A stretch of 64,000 bases of DNA from Curtobacterium sp. MCBA15_001 (GTDB lineage: Bacteria; Actinomycetota; Actinomycetes; Actinomycetales; Microbacteriaceae), in NCBI RefSeq assembly GCF_001864835.1, contig NZ_MJGI01000006.1:132989-196988 (forward strand), given 5' to 3'. The notes under the pieces are model-generated. The model saw only the letters and a program-made list of their open reading frames with translations. It had not been told where the DNA came from and made no database searches. Positions 14,032 through 22,347 of this stretch are shown piece by piece; position 1 is the first letter of the stretch, and each line of letters starts with the position of its first letter. The translations under genes were made by a program, and so were the position numbers.

Positions 14032-16815
14032 GTGCTCATCTCCACCGGAACCCGAGCCGACACGACGCCGCCCGCGCGGCCGTCCGCCGACTCGAGCTCC
14101 CTGTCCGACCACCGGGGCGCCGCCGTGCCCGAGACCTCGCTGCTGGCGGGCCTGACGGAGGTCGCCGCGCGCGTGCCCGATGCGCTCGCGGTCACGGACG
14201 AGCACCTGTCCCTGACCCACGCCGAACTCGACCGGGTGTCCCGCGCGGTCGGGGCCCTGCTCGACGAGCGGCTCACCCCGGACGACCACAGCGGCCTCGG
14301 TGTCGACGTGCCCCAGGGCGGCGCGTCCGTCCCCGTCGGCGTGCTCGTCACGCACGGTGTGCCCTCGGTCCTGTCCATGCTCGGCCTGGTCCGGGCCGGC
14401 CGCACGATCGTCGCCCTCGACCCGTTCCTGCCCGAGGCCCGACTCCGCCACGTGATGCGTCTGGCCGGCATCGTCGACGTCGTGGCGGACCAGGCGCACG
14501 CCGAGCAGGCGGCGACCCTGGTGGCGGACCGGGGGACGGTCCTCCCGTTCGGCCCGCTGGTGGCCGAGGCCCGCGCGATCGCCGCCTCCGACGTCGTGAT
14601 CCGCAACGTCCCCGTCGCGCTCGAGCGGCACGGCCGCGACCCGCTCGTCATCATCTTCACGTCCGGCTCGACGGGCGCACCCAAAGGCGTCGTCATGACG
14701 CACCGCCAGGCGATGGCGGACACCGTCGCCGAGCGCGAGGTCTTCCGGTTCACCACCGAGGACCGGATGGCCTCCGTCCTGCCGCACGGCTTCTCGGCCG
14801 GGTTCTCGCTCGTGATCTCCGGGCTGCTCGCGGGTGCCTCGCTGCACGTCGCGGACCCGCGTCGCACCGGCGTGGAGGGCCTGGCGACCTGGATACACGA
14901 CGCCGGCCTGACGACGCTGCACACCACACCGCACCTGGTCCGCTCGATCGTCGGTGCGCTCGAGACCACCGACGACCGGCTCCGCGACCTGCGCATGGTC
15001 GCCACCGTGGGAGAGGCCGTCACCGGCCCGGACCTGGCAGCGCTCCGGCCGCTCCTCGGCCCGACGACCTCGTTCTGCAACTGGACCGGGTCGAGCGAGA
15101 CCAACGTCTACGCCGTCAACGAGATCCGCGCCACGGACCCGGTCCCGGAGCGGAGCATCCCGTCAGGACGCATCGTCGCAGGCAAGCGGATCGTCCTGCG
15201 CCGCCCCGACGGCAGCATCGCGGACGTCGGCGAGTCCGGCGAGATCGTCTGCATCTCGGACGCCATGACGAGCGGCTACTGGGGCGCCCCCGAGACCACC
15301 GCGACGCGTGCGGGCGTGTCCGACGACGGCACCCCGACGTGGGCCGTCGGCGACCTCGGCCGGTTCGACGAGGAGGGCCGCCTCACCCTGCTCGGACGCG
15401 CCGACGACGCCGTGAAGGTGCGCGGCTACCTGGTCGAGCCGAGCGAGGTCGAGTCGGCCCTGCGGACCGTGGACACGGTCCAGGAGGCCGCGGTCGTCGC
15501 CGTCAAGGCGCCGCCGGCCCCGACGCGGCTGGTCGCGTACGTCGTGACCAAGCGCGGCCGTCGGTCGGCGTCGCCCGCCGCGATCCGCAAGGCGCTGCGG
15601 GACATGCTCCCCGACTACATGGTGCCGACGGCGATCGTGCCGCTGGCCGCACTCCCGCGGAACGAGCGCGGCAAGGTCGACCGGGCAGCGCTGCCCGAGG
15701 CGCCGTCGCTCGCGATGACCCTCGGTGAGGGCGGCACCGCGATGCCGGACGCCGACACGTACGACCAGTGGGAGCTCGCCGTCGCGCAGATCTGGTCCGA
15801 GGTCCTCGGGCTGCCGTCGGTCGGACCCTTCCAGCTGCCGGCCGTCGGGCTCGACAACGACTTCGCGGCCCTCGGCGGGGACTCGCTGTCCGCCGAGGAG
15901 ATGCTCGCGCTGGTGAGCGACCGGCTGCACGTCGACCTGCCCTCGACCGACCTGCTCGAGCACCCCACCGTCCGGACGTTCGCCGCCCGGGCACGACTCG
16001 GTGCGACCGCGGTCCCGAGCCACCCGGACGTGATGACCCTGGCGGACGCCGGCGACTCGACGAAGCCGCCGCTGTTCTGCGTCGCCGGCGCCGGTGCGCT
16101 CGGCCTGACCTGGGCGGCCCTGTCGCGCCGGCTCGGGGACCGGGCGGTCCACGCCTTCCAGCAGCACGGTCTCGAGCGCCGTTCGGTGCCGGACTGGAGC
16201 GTCACCGCGATGGCGAAGCGCTACATCGAGCTCATGCGCGTCGTGCAGCCGCGCGGGCCGTACACGATCGCGGGGCACTCGTTCGGTGGCCTGGTCGCGC
16301 TCGAGATGGCGTCGATCCTGACCGCGGCGGGCCAGGAGGTCCAGCGCGTGGTGCTGGTCGACACCTACCTGCCGGAGCAGACCGCGGAACAGGTCGACAA
16401 GGTCGAGTTCGGCCAGCTGGACCTCGGGCGGAGCACAGCGGCACCGCGGCGTGGCCTCCGCCGGTCCGTCGCCGACCGGACGGCGTTCGTGCGCGAGCGC
16501 GTGGTTGCTCCGATCGGGCAGATCGGCCGTCGTGCCCGTGCCTACGGTGCCGGCGTGTTCCGGTGGCAGGGACAGCAGCAGTTCCGCGCCTTCTTCGACC
16601 ACGCGGTCGTGGTCTCCCGTCGCTACCGCCCGCCGGTGTACACCGGTCCGGTGACGCTCGTCATCGCCGACGGCAACGACTCCGGCGCCAGCCGCTGGGC
16701 GCCGTTCCTGGTGGCCGGCGCGGACGAGGTCCGGATGCACAGCGAGCACAGCTCGGTGCTGCGGGAGCCGTACGTCGGCGAGCTCGCCGACGTGCTCCGC
16801 GACCAGCTCGGCTGA
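14032..16815 (+). CDS. Single-module NRPS-like enzyme: adenylation - carrier - thioesterase
   Basis: A 927-residue protein. Adenylation domain at about residues 30-555: P-loop FTSGSTGAPKG at about 208, NWTGSSETN at about 350, GDLGRFDEEGRL at about 440, and the A10 lysine in PRNERGKVDR at about 545. Carrier domain at about 580-660, with phosphopantetheine serine in LGGDSLSAEEML (about 618). Thioesterase at about 675-927, with GHSFGGLVALE (about 747) and the late histidine in MHSEHSSVL. There is no condensation domain. The A4 region reads HGFSAGFSLVIS instead of an FDxS-type motif, so the substrate may not be an ordinary alpha-amino acid. GTG 14032 follows AAGGGGAC; an in-frame GTG lies at 14017. 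No tailoring or phosphopantetheinyl transferase genes are adjacent. Product unknown. Confidence 0.9.
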   Translation: MLISTGTRADTTPPARPSADSSSLSDHRGAAVPETSLLAGLTEVAARVPDALAVTDEHLSLTHAELDRVSRAVGALLDERLTPDDHSGLGVDVPQGGASVPVGVLVTHGVPSVLSMLGLVRAGRTIVALDPFLPEARLRHVMRLAGIVDVVADQAHAEQAATLVADRGTVLPFGPLVAEARAIAASDVVIRNVPVALERHGRDPLVIIFTSGSTGAPKGVVMTHRQAMADTVAEREVFRFTTEDRMASVLPHGFSAGFSLVISGLLAGASLHVADPRRTGVEGLATWIHDAGLTTLHTTPHLVRSIVGALETTDDRLRDLRMVATVGEAVTGPDLAALRPLLGPTTSFCNWTGSSETNVYAVNEIRATDPVPERSIPSGRIVAGKRIVLRRPDGSIADVGESGEIVCISDAMTSGYWGAPETTATRAGVSDDGTPTWAVGDLGRFDEEGRLTLLGRADDAVKVRGYLVEPSEVESALRTVDTVQEAAVVAVKAPPAPTRLVAYVVTKRGRRSASPAAIRKALRDMLPDYMVPTAIVPLAALPRNERGKVDRAALPEAPSLAMTLGEGGTAMPDADTYDQWELAVAQIWSEVLGLPSVGPFQLPAVGLDNDFAALGGDSLSAEEMLALVSDRLHVDLPSTDLLEHPTVRTFAARARLGATAVPSHPDVMTLADAGDSTKPPLFCVAGAGALGLTWAALSRRLGDRAVHAFQQHGLERRSVPDWSVTAMAKRYIELMRVVQPRGPYTIAGHSFGGLVALEMASILTAAGQEVQRVVLVDTYLPEQTAEQVDKVEFGQLDLGRSTAAPRRGLRRSVADRTAFVRERVVAPIGQIGRRARAYGAGVFRWQGQQQFRAFFDHAVVVSRRYRPPVYTGPVTLVIADGNDSGASRWAPFLVAGADEVRMHSEHSSVLREPYVGELADVLRDQLG

Positions 16816-16846
16816 ACCGACCCGCGAGCGTCAGCGCCCGTGGGCG

Positions 16847-17122
16847 TCAGCGCGTGCGGGTGCTGCCCGTGCGCGCCTGTTCGGCCGCGGCGATGACGTC
16901 CGCGTCGCCGCTGCGGCCACCGAGTGGCCGGACGAAGAAGTCGACGATGCCGACGGCGATCGCGCCGACCATGGCGAACATCGCCCACCCGACGAACAGC
17001 CCGGCGGTGTTCCGACCGTCGGCGGGCGCCAGCACGACGCTCGCGATCCAGAGGACCGCGGTCAGCGCCAGCAGCGCGACGACGACGGTGACGAGCAGAC
17101 GGTGCCAGGCGGTACGGGTCAT
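16847..17122 (-). CDS. Small membrane protein with two transmembrane segments
   Basis: A 91-residue protein with hydrophobic segments at about 8-30 (LLVTVVVALLALTAVLW) and 41-65 (LFVGWAMFAMVGAIAVGIV), then a polar tail. TATCCT (17137-17132 on this strand) lies 9 nt before the ATG. It sits 25 bp downstream of the ABC-2-like membrane gene on the same strand but appears to have its own promoter. Function unknown. Confidence 0.65.
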   Translation of the reverse strand: MTRTAWHRLLVTVVVALLALTAVLWIASVVLAPADGRNTAGLFVGWAMFAMVGAIAVGIVDFFVRPLGGRSGDADVIAAAEQARTGSTRTR

Positions 17123-17147
17123 GATCGGCCCAGGATACCGCTGACGG

Positions 17148-18692
17148 TCACCGTGCCGCGTGCCGGTGCCGCGGGTGCTCGTCCGGACCGGACGGGGCTC
17201 CGGACGCGTCCGCGTCGGCGGCCGAGCGTGCGCGCGGACCCGACCCCGGGCCTCCCGTCCGACCGCCGACCGGCTGCCGGTCCGTCTGCCGCACGACCGG
17301 GATGCGCCCGGTGGTCACCGGTGCGTTCTCGAGTCCGTCGCGGCCGCCCGTGAAGACGTCGCCGCTCAGGCGCTCGTCCTCCCAGTCGTCCTCGCGCAGG
17401 ACCTGCAGCGTGCCGGTCTCGGTGGAGGACAGGCCGTGCCGTTCGAGCTCGACGTCGCGCTGCTTGCCGAGGAACTCGCGGTTGGCGGTCTGCGCGTCCT
17501 GGAACATCGTGGTGCGCCCCGTGACGATCGCGCGGATCCGGCGGCGCTCCCAGAGCATCTTGCCGAAGTACATCAGCACCAGGCCGGCGCCGGCGTAGCA
17601 GGCCATCGTGATGAGCCCGCGTGCCGGGCCGGGGCCGACGCCGTAGACCTGGTGCTTGATCATGTCGACCATGCTCGAGCCGACCACCACGTTGTTGAGC
17701 CACGCGAACGGCTCCGGCATGAACCACTTCGGGTACGCGCCACCGGAGGACGGCATCGACAGGAAGACGAAGCAGATCATCGCGGGTGCGGCGATGAAGC
17801 GGCCGACGAAGTAGCTCAGCCCGTTCACGGCCAGGCCGATCGCGACGATCCAGCCCCAGGCGATGAGGACCAGCTCGATCCAGTGCCCGTGGATCGCACC
17901 GACGACCGGGCCGGCGAGGGTGTTCGTGATGAGCGAGATGACCAGGCCACCGACGACGATGACGGCCATCCGCACGCGGTGCCGGAGCGGTCCGCCCATG
18001 ATGCCGATGAACATCGCGACCATGTAGCCGCCGATGCACCACGCGAGCATCACGTACATCGGGACGGTGCCGTACTCGTCGTAGGCGGGCAGTGCGGCGA
18101 GCTCGGTGATCTTGGGCGTTGCCACGCCGATGCCGGTCAGCACGGCCGACAGCGTCGCGGGGACCAGGCTCGCGACCTGGAACTGGTGGGCGCTGGCCTT
18201 GAAGAACTCGTTCGCGGACGGGTCGTACGCCACCGCCATCGACCCGGCCAGGACGTCGCGCTTGGCGGCGACCAGGGAGTCGTAGGTGTGGAAGACGAAC
18301 TCGCCCGGCAGGGCCTTCTGCACCGCGGCGACGAGCGTCGGGTCACTGCCGATCAGCGCGATCGGCACGTCGTGCGGGTGCGGGGCGTGGAACGCGAAGA
18401 CGTAGCACAGGCAGAAGCCGACGATGAAGAACAGCGGCATCCAGAGCTGCAGGCCGATGAGCTGCAGGGAGGGGTGCAGCGTGCTGAACCAGCGGCGGTA
18501 CGCGCTGATCTTCTGCGGTTGGGGCACCGGGGCCTGACGACGACGCGTGGCGTGCCCGGAGCCGGCGACCTTGGCGCCGCGGCGGGGCTTCGTCCCGCGG
18601 GCGGAGGGGCGGGTCTGGCGCGGCTTCGGGGGCGTCCCGGTGCGGTCCGGGGTGTCGCTGTGTTTCGGGACGTCGTTCCGCGGGGTGCTCAC
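17148..18692 (-). CDS. Multi-pass membrane protein, ABC-2 / YhgE-like
   Basis: A 514-residue protein. A basic, disordered N-terminus (about 1-65, rich in R/K/P) precedes a first membrane span (LQLWMPLFFIVGFCLCYVF). An extracellular domain of about 100 residues follows (HDVPIALIGSDPTLVAAV), then five more membrane spans and a charged C-terminal tail of about 110 residues. The span-exodomain-spans layout and the small exodomain resemble ABC-2-type permeases and YhgE/DUF3533 proteins. No ATPase gene is adjacent. The substrate is unknown. A Shine-Dalgarno AGGAG and a TATCCT -10 (18744-18739) lie upstream. Confidence 0.65.
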   Translation of the reverse strand: MSTPRNDVPKHSDTPDRTGTPPKPRQTRPSARGTKPRRGAKVAGSGHATRRRQAPVPQPQKISAYRRWFSTLHPSLQLIGLQLWMPLFFIVGFCLCYVFAFHAPHPHDVPIALIGSDPTLVAAVQKALPGEFVFHTYDSLVAAKRDVLAGSMAVAYDPSANEFFKASAHQFQVASLVPATLSAVLTGIGVATPKITELAALPAYDEYGTVPMYVMLAWCIGGYMVAMFIGIMGGPLRHRVRMAVIVVGGLVISLITNTLAGPVVGAIHGHWIELVLIAWGWIVAIGLAVNGLSYFVGRFIAAPAMICFVFLSMPSSGGAYPKWFMPEPFAWLNNVVVGSSMVDMIKHQVYGVGPGPARGLITMACYAGAGLVLMYFGKMLWERRRIRAIVTGRTTMFQDAQTANREFLGKQRDVELERHGLSSTETGTLQVLREDDWEDERLSGDVFTGGRDGLENAPVTTGRIPVVRQTDRQPVGGRTGGPGSGPRARSAADADASGAPSGPDEHPRHRHAAR

Positions 18693-18794
18693 TGGCGCGC
18701 TGTGCTCCTGGTCTGGTGTGGTCCGGCTGGGTGCGGTCAGGATACGCCGCGGGCCTGACCCCGGTCCGGGTCGCGGCGCCGGCCGCGGTCCGGG

Positions 18795-20483
18795 CTACGA
18801 CCGGCTGCGGGAGGCCTGCGCCGAGTCCATCGCGAGCTCTTCGGCGTCGAGCGTCACGAGCACGCGCCGCATCACCTCTTCGTCCAGGTTGCCCCGCTCG
18901 CGCTCCTCGAGCACGATCTCCCGCCGCCGGTCGAGCAGCTCACGCCGGATGTCCTGGATCTGCGAGCCTCGGAGCCGCACGCTCGTGTTCCGGTCCTCGG
19001 ACTCCTCTTCCTCGGCGTCCTGCCGGAAGACCTCGGCCTGCCGTTCGAGCCGGGCCTTCAACCGGGTGACGACGGTGTCGATCGCCTGGTCGCCGTACTG
19101 CTTCGCCCACTCCGACCGCCGCGCGTCGAGCAGCTCGATCGCGGCCTCGGTCGTGCGCTGGTTGAGCCGCATCTCGCTGCGGATGTCCTCCTCGCCCTCG
19201 GCCGGGTCCTGCACCTTGAGCGACCGGATCACGAACGGCAGCGTGAGCCCCTGCAGCAGCAGCGTGCCGACGGTGACGATGAACGCGATCACGAAGATGG
19301 TGTCCTGCGCCTTGATCTGCACGGGGCTGGCCACGACGGACACTGCGGCGGCCAGGGTCACCACGCCGCGCATGCCGGTCCACGAGATGACGGTGAGCTC
19401 GCGCCAGTTCAGCTTCGGTTCGGCGGAGCCACGCATCCACCGCAGCCACCGGTGCCCCCGGGACAGCCGGATGCGCAAGGGTCGGAACCACCGGCCGTTG
19501 AAGCGGTTGCGGACGTAGGACTCGAAGACGAAGAGCGGCCGGACGACGATCACGACCGCGAGCACCACGACGGCCGCGGTGATCGTCTGCCCCAGGCTCC
19601 GTTCGCTCTCGACCAGGTCCTGCACCACGGTGTTGAGCTGCAGGCCGATGAGGGCGAACACGAAGCCCTCGAGGATCACGTCGATGCTCGTCCACAGCGG
19701 GCGCTCCTGCAGCCGGGTCGCGTAGCCCTCCTTCGGCGAGTTGTAGCCGATGTAGAGTCCGGCGGTGACGACGGCGATGACCCCGGAGCCGGACAGGTCC
19801 TCGGCCAGGATGTACGCCACGAACGGCAGCAGGATGCTCATGATCGTCTCGACGACCGGGTCGTTGATGCGCATCCGGATCCAGTGCACGAGCACGCCGA
19901 GGACGATGCCGACCGCCAGCCCGACACCGATCGCCAGGCCGAAGATGCCCACGTCCTGCCAGATCGTCAACGAGGTGCCTGCGGCGATGAGCGTGAACAC
20001 CCGCACGAGGGTCAGCGACGCCGCGTCGTTGATGAGGCTCTCGCCGGACAGCACGGTCATCACCCGGCGGGGGAGTCCGAGCTTCCGGCCGATCGCAGCT
20101 GCGGACACCGCGTCCGGCGGGGCGACCACGGCTCCGAGCAGGATCGCCGCGGGCCAGTCCATGTCGGGGATGATGATGTAGGCCGCCAGGGCCACCGCGA
20201 GGGCGGTGATGATCACGAGGAAGATGCCGAGTCGTCGGATCTGCTTGATCGACTGCTGGAAGCTCTGCCACGACACGTCGAGCGCCGCCGAGTACAGCAG
20301 CGGGGGCAGGATCACCGTCAGGATCAGCTCGGAGTTGATCTCGATGTGCGGCAGTCCGGGGATGAAGGACACCGCCAACGCGACCGCCGTGACGAGCAAG
20401 GGGGCCGGCAGTCCCTTGGCCCGAGCGAAGCCCGTCACCACCAGGGATCCGACCAGCAGCAGGAGGAGCTCGGCGATGTCCAT
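18795..20483 (-). CDS. Na+/H+ antiporter, CPA1 (NhaP/NHE-like) family
   Basis: A 562-residue protein with about 12 membrane spans (residues 1-415) and a hydrophilic C-terminal tail (about 430-562) rich in Arg/Glu with coiled-coil character. The ion-binding segment is GAVVAPPDAVSAAA (Asp124). Other family landmarks are SGESLINDAASL and TGMRGVVTLAAA. The family exchanges cytoplasmic Na+ (or K+) for external protons in pH and salt homeostasis. ATG 20483 follows GGGAGA at suitable spacing. The gene is divergent from the phosphate transporter, 115 bp apart. Confidence 0.92.
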   Translation of the reverse strand: MDIAELLLLLVGSLVVTGFARAKGLPAPLLVTAVALAVSFIPGLPHIEINSELILTVILPPLLYSAALDVSWQSFQQSIKQIRRLGIFLVIITALAVALAAYIIIPDMDWPAAILLGAVVAPPDAVSAAAIGRKLGLPRRVMTVLSGESLINDAASLTLVRVFTLIAAGTSLTIWQDVGIFGLAIGVGLAVGIVLGVLVHWIRMRINDPVVETIMSILLPFVAYILAEDLSGSGVIAVVTAGLYIGYNSPKEGYATRLQERPLWTSIDVILEGFVFALIGLQLNTVVQDLVESERSLGQTITAAVVVLAVVIVVRPLFVFESYVRNRFNGRWFRPLRIRLSRGHRWLRWMRGSAEPKLNWRELTVISWTGMRGVVTLAAAVSVVASPVQIKAQDTIFVIAFIVTVGTLLLQGLTLPFVIRSLKVQDPAEGEEDIRSEMRLNQRTTEAAIELLDARRSEWAKQYGDQAIDTVVTRLKARLERQAEVFRQDAEEEESEDRNTSVRLRGSQIQDIRRELLDRRREIVLEERERGNLDEEVMRRVLVTLDAEELAMDSAQASRSRS

Positions 20484-20598
20484 CTGCTCATTCTCCCATC
20501 GGCATGCTTCCGTTGCTGAACGATCGTGAAGCCGAGGTGAACGGCAGGTTGCCGATCGGGTTTGCCCACGGGCCGCTCATGCGCGACACTTGCCCGCG

Positions 20599-21855
20599 GT
20601 GGACATCACACTCATAGTCGTCCTGGTCATCGCGTTGGCCCTCTTCTTCGACTTCACAAACGGTTTTCACGACACCGCCAACGCGATGGCGACACCGATC
20701 GCAACCGGGGCCATGAAGCCCAAGGTCGCGGTCACGGTCGCCGCGGTGCTCAACCTCGTCGGTGCGTTCCTGAGCACCGCCGTCGCCACGTCGATCTCCC
20801 ACGGGCTGATCAACGAGGGCCCCGGTGGTGTGGCGATCAGCCCCGAGATGATCTTCGCCGGACTCATCGGCGCGGTCGTCTGGAACATGATCACGTGGCT
20901 GCGCGGCCTGCCGTCGTCGTCCTCGCACGCGCTCTTCGGCGGGCTCATCGGCGCGGCGATCGTCGGTGCCGGGTTCCAGTCGGTGAACTACGTGGCGCTG
21001 CTGACGGTGGTGATCATCCCGGCCTTCCTGTCGCCGGTGATCGCGGCCCTGGTGTCCCTGCTGTCGACGCGCATCGCGTACCGGATCACCCGTCGTCCGG
21101 TGTTCCCGAACGAGCGCGGCGGCTTCCGCATCGGTCAGGTGTTCACCAGTTCGATGGTGTCGCTCGCGCACGGCACGAACGACGCGCAGAAGACCATGGG
21201 TGTGATCACCCTGACGCTGATCGCCTCCGGTGCGCAGTCGGCAGACCAGGGCGTCCAGTTCTGGGTCGTCGTCGCCTGTGCGCTCGCCATCGCGCTCGGC
21301 ACCTACACCGGCGGCTGGCGCATCATCCGCACGCTCGGCTCGGGGCTCACCGAGATCCGCGCCACGCAGGGCTTCGCCGCCGAGGCGTCCACCGCGGCCA
21401 CCATCCTCGCCTCGAGCCACCTCGGCTTCGCGCTGTCGACCACGCAGGTGTCCTCTGGGTCGATCATCGGCGCCGGCCTGGGGCGTCGCGGCTCGAAGAT
21501 CCAGTGGTCGACCGCCGGCAAGATCGTCATCGCTTGGTTCATCACGCTCCCCGCCGCTGCGGCCGTCGGCGCCGTGGCGTCCGGCATCGCCCGCTTCGGC
21601 ATCATCGGGCTGGTCATCGACGCGGTGGTCGGTGCCGCGGTCATCCTCGGGCTGTACCTCTGGTCGCTGCGCAAGCCGCACGGGCAGGCCTCGGCGATCG
21701 AGGTCGACGTCGCCGCGAACGCGGTCTACACCCGCAAGGAGCTCCGCGACCTGCAGCGCAAGAAGCGCGCCGAGAACGTCGCCGCCCGCCGCGCCGAGCT
21801 CAGCCGCGAGCGCACGCTCCGCCGCATGGCCGCACGCAAGGGAGGACGCCGCTGA
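20599..21855 (+). CDS. pit: Inorganic phosphate transporter, PiT family
   Basis: A 418-residue membrane protein bearing both PiT repeats. The N-terminal signature is FDFTNGFHDTANAMATPIAT, with SSSHALFGGLIGAAI in the loop. The C-terminal repeat carries SLAHGTNDAQKTMGV and STTQVSSGSIIGAGLG. About ten spans are visible, with a basic cytoplasmic tail. It imports phosphate (metal-phosphate complexes) driven by the proton gradient. GTG 20599 is favoured (a weak GACACT lies 8 nt upstream); TTG 20590 is an alternative. It is followed at a TGATG junction by a tiny reading frame and a small membrane partner. Confidence 0.92.
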   Translation: MDITLIVVLVIALALFFDFTNGFHDTANAMATPIATGAMKPKVAVTVAAVLNLVGAFLSTAVATSISHGLINEGPGGVAISPEMIFAGLIGAVVWNMITWLRGLPSSSSHALFGGLIGAAIVGAGFQSVNYVALLTVVIIPAFLSPVIAALVSLLSTRIAYRITRRPVFPNERGGFRIGQVFTSSMVSLAHGTNDAQKTMGVITLTLIASGAQSADQGVQFWVVVACALAIALGTYTGGWRIIRTLGSGLTEIRATQGFAAEASTAATILASSHLGFALSTTQVSSGSIIGAGLGRRGSKIQWSTAGKIVIAWFITLPAAAAVGAVASGIARFGIIGLVIDAVVGAAVILGLYLWSLRKPHGQASAIEVDVAANAVYTRKELRDLQRKKRAENVAARRAELSRERTLRRMAARKGGRR

Positions 21856-21911
21856 TGGGCATCGCCACGGACTGGCACCGTTTCGCCTTCCTGATCCGAG
21901 GAGATCGCTGA
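21855..21911 (+). other. 18-codon reading frame duplicating the start of the next gene
   Basis: The frame encodes MGIATDWHRFAFLIRGDR and is joined to both neighbours by overlapping TGATG stop-start junctions. Its first codons and the block TTCGCCTTC repeat those at the start of the next gene (MGIDWFAFL). The junction sequence GCTGATGGGCATCG occurs twice, 56 nt apart. It may be a remnant of a local duplication or a small translated coupler. The Shine-Dalgarno of the next gene (GAGGAGAT) lies inside it. Confidence 0.4.
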
Positions 21912-22207
21912 TGGGCATCGACTGGTTCGCCTTCTTGACGGTGGCGATCGTCGCCGTGGTCGCGTCGTGCTTCGTCGTCGCGGTGTACTCCGTGGGCCTG
22001 CGCTTCTGGAGCGCCGCCGACACCCGCGCCGGCAAGTTCACCGTGAAGGAGGACGGCACGATCGGCCCCGCCACCGCCGGCTTCCCGAACCCGCAGGGTG
22101 CGTCCGGCGCGGTCCGCGGCCTGCGGGCCCTCGCGGTCACCTGCTTCGTCGTCTGCGGCGCAGCCGTGCTCTACGGCATCTACCTCATCGTCCCGCAGTT
22201 CCACTGA
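21911..22207 (+). CDS. Small membrane protein linked to the phosphate transporter
   Basis: A 98-residue protein with membrane segments at about 4-28 (WFAFLTVAIVAVVASCFVV) and 72-94 (ALAVTCFVVCGAAVLYGIYL), joined by a polar loop of about 40 residues. It starts at a TGATG overlap behind GAGGAG and is part of the pit operon. Small membrane partners next to PiT genes occur in other actinobacteria; the function is not known, and an accessory role in transport is inference. Confidence 0.75.
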   Translation: MGIDWFAFLTVAIVAVVASCFVVAVYSVGLRFWSAADTRAGKFTVKEDGTIGPATAGFPNPQGASGAVRGLRALAVTCFVVCGAAVLYGIYLIVPQFH

Positions 22208-22240
22208 CGCGGGTCGGCGTCGGACACGACGCAACCGCCT

Positions 22241-22281
22241 GGAGGCCCGGTGCCGGTCCGACGGACCGGCACCGGGCCTCC
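22241..22281. repeat. Palindromic repeat family A, copy 2 (perfect)
   Basis: A perfect 20-bp inverted repeat around a single central A: GGAGGCCCGGTGCCGGTCCG and its exact complement. It lies 33 bp after the pit-operon stop codon and before the aspartase promoter, so it may also terminate transcription. Confidence 0.9.
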
Positions 22282-22335
22282 CGTCGGTCCGTCCACAGCC
22301 TGCGCGCCAGACGGACCGGCCGGACGGTGGGGCGC

Positions 22336-22341
22336 TAGCCT
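22336..22341 (+). promoter_or_regulatory. -10 element of aspartase gene
   Basis: TAGCCT ends 6 nt before GTG 22348, the spacing seen at leaderless genes here. A second in-frame GTG at 22372 has an AGGAGG site at 22361-22366. Confidence 0.45.
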
Positions 22342-22347
22342 CGTGGG

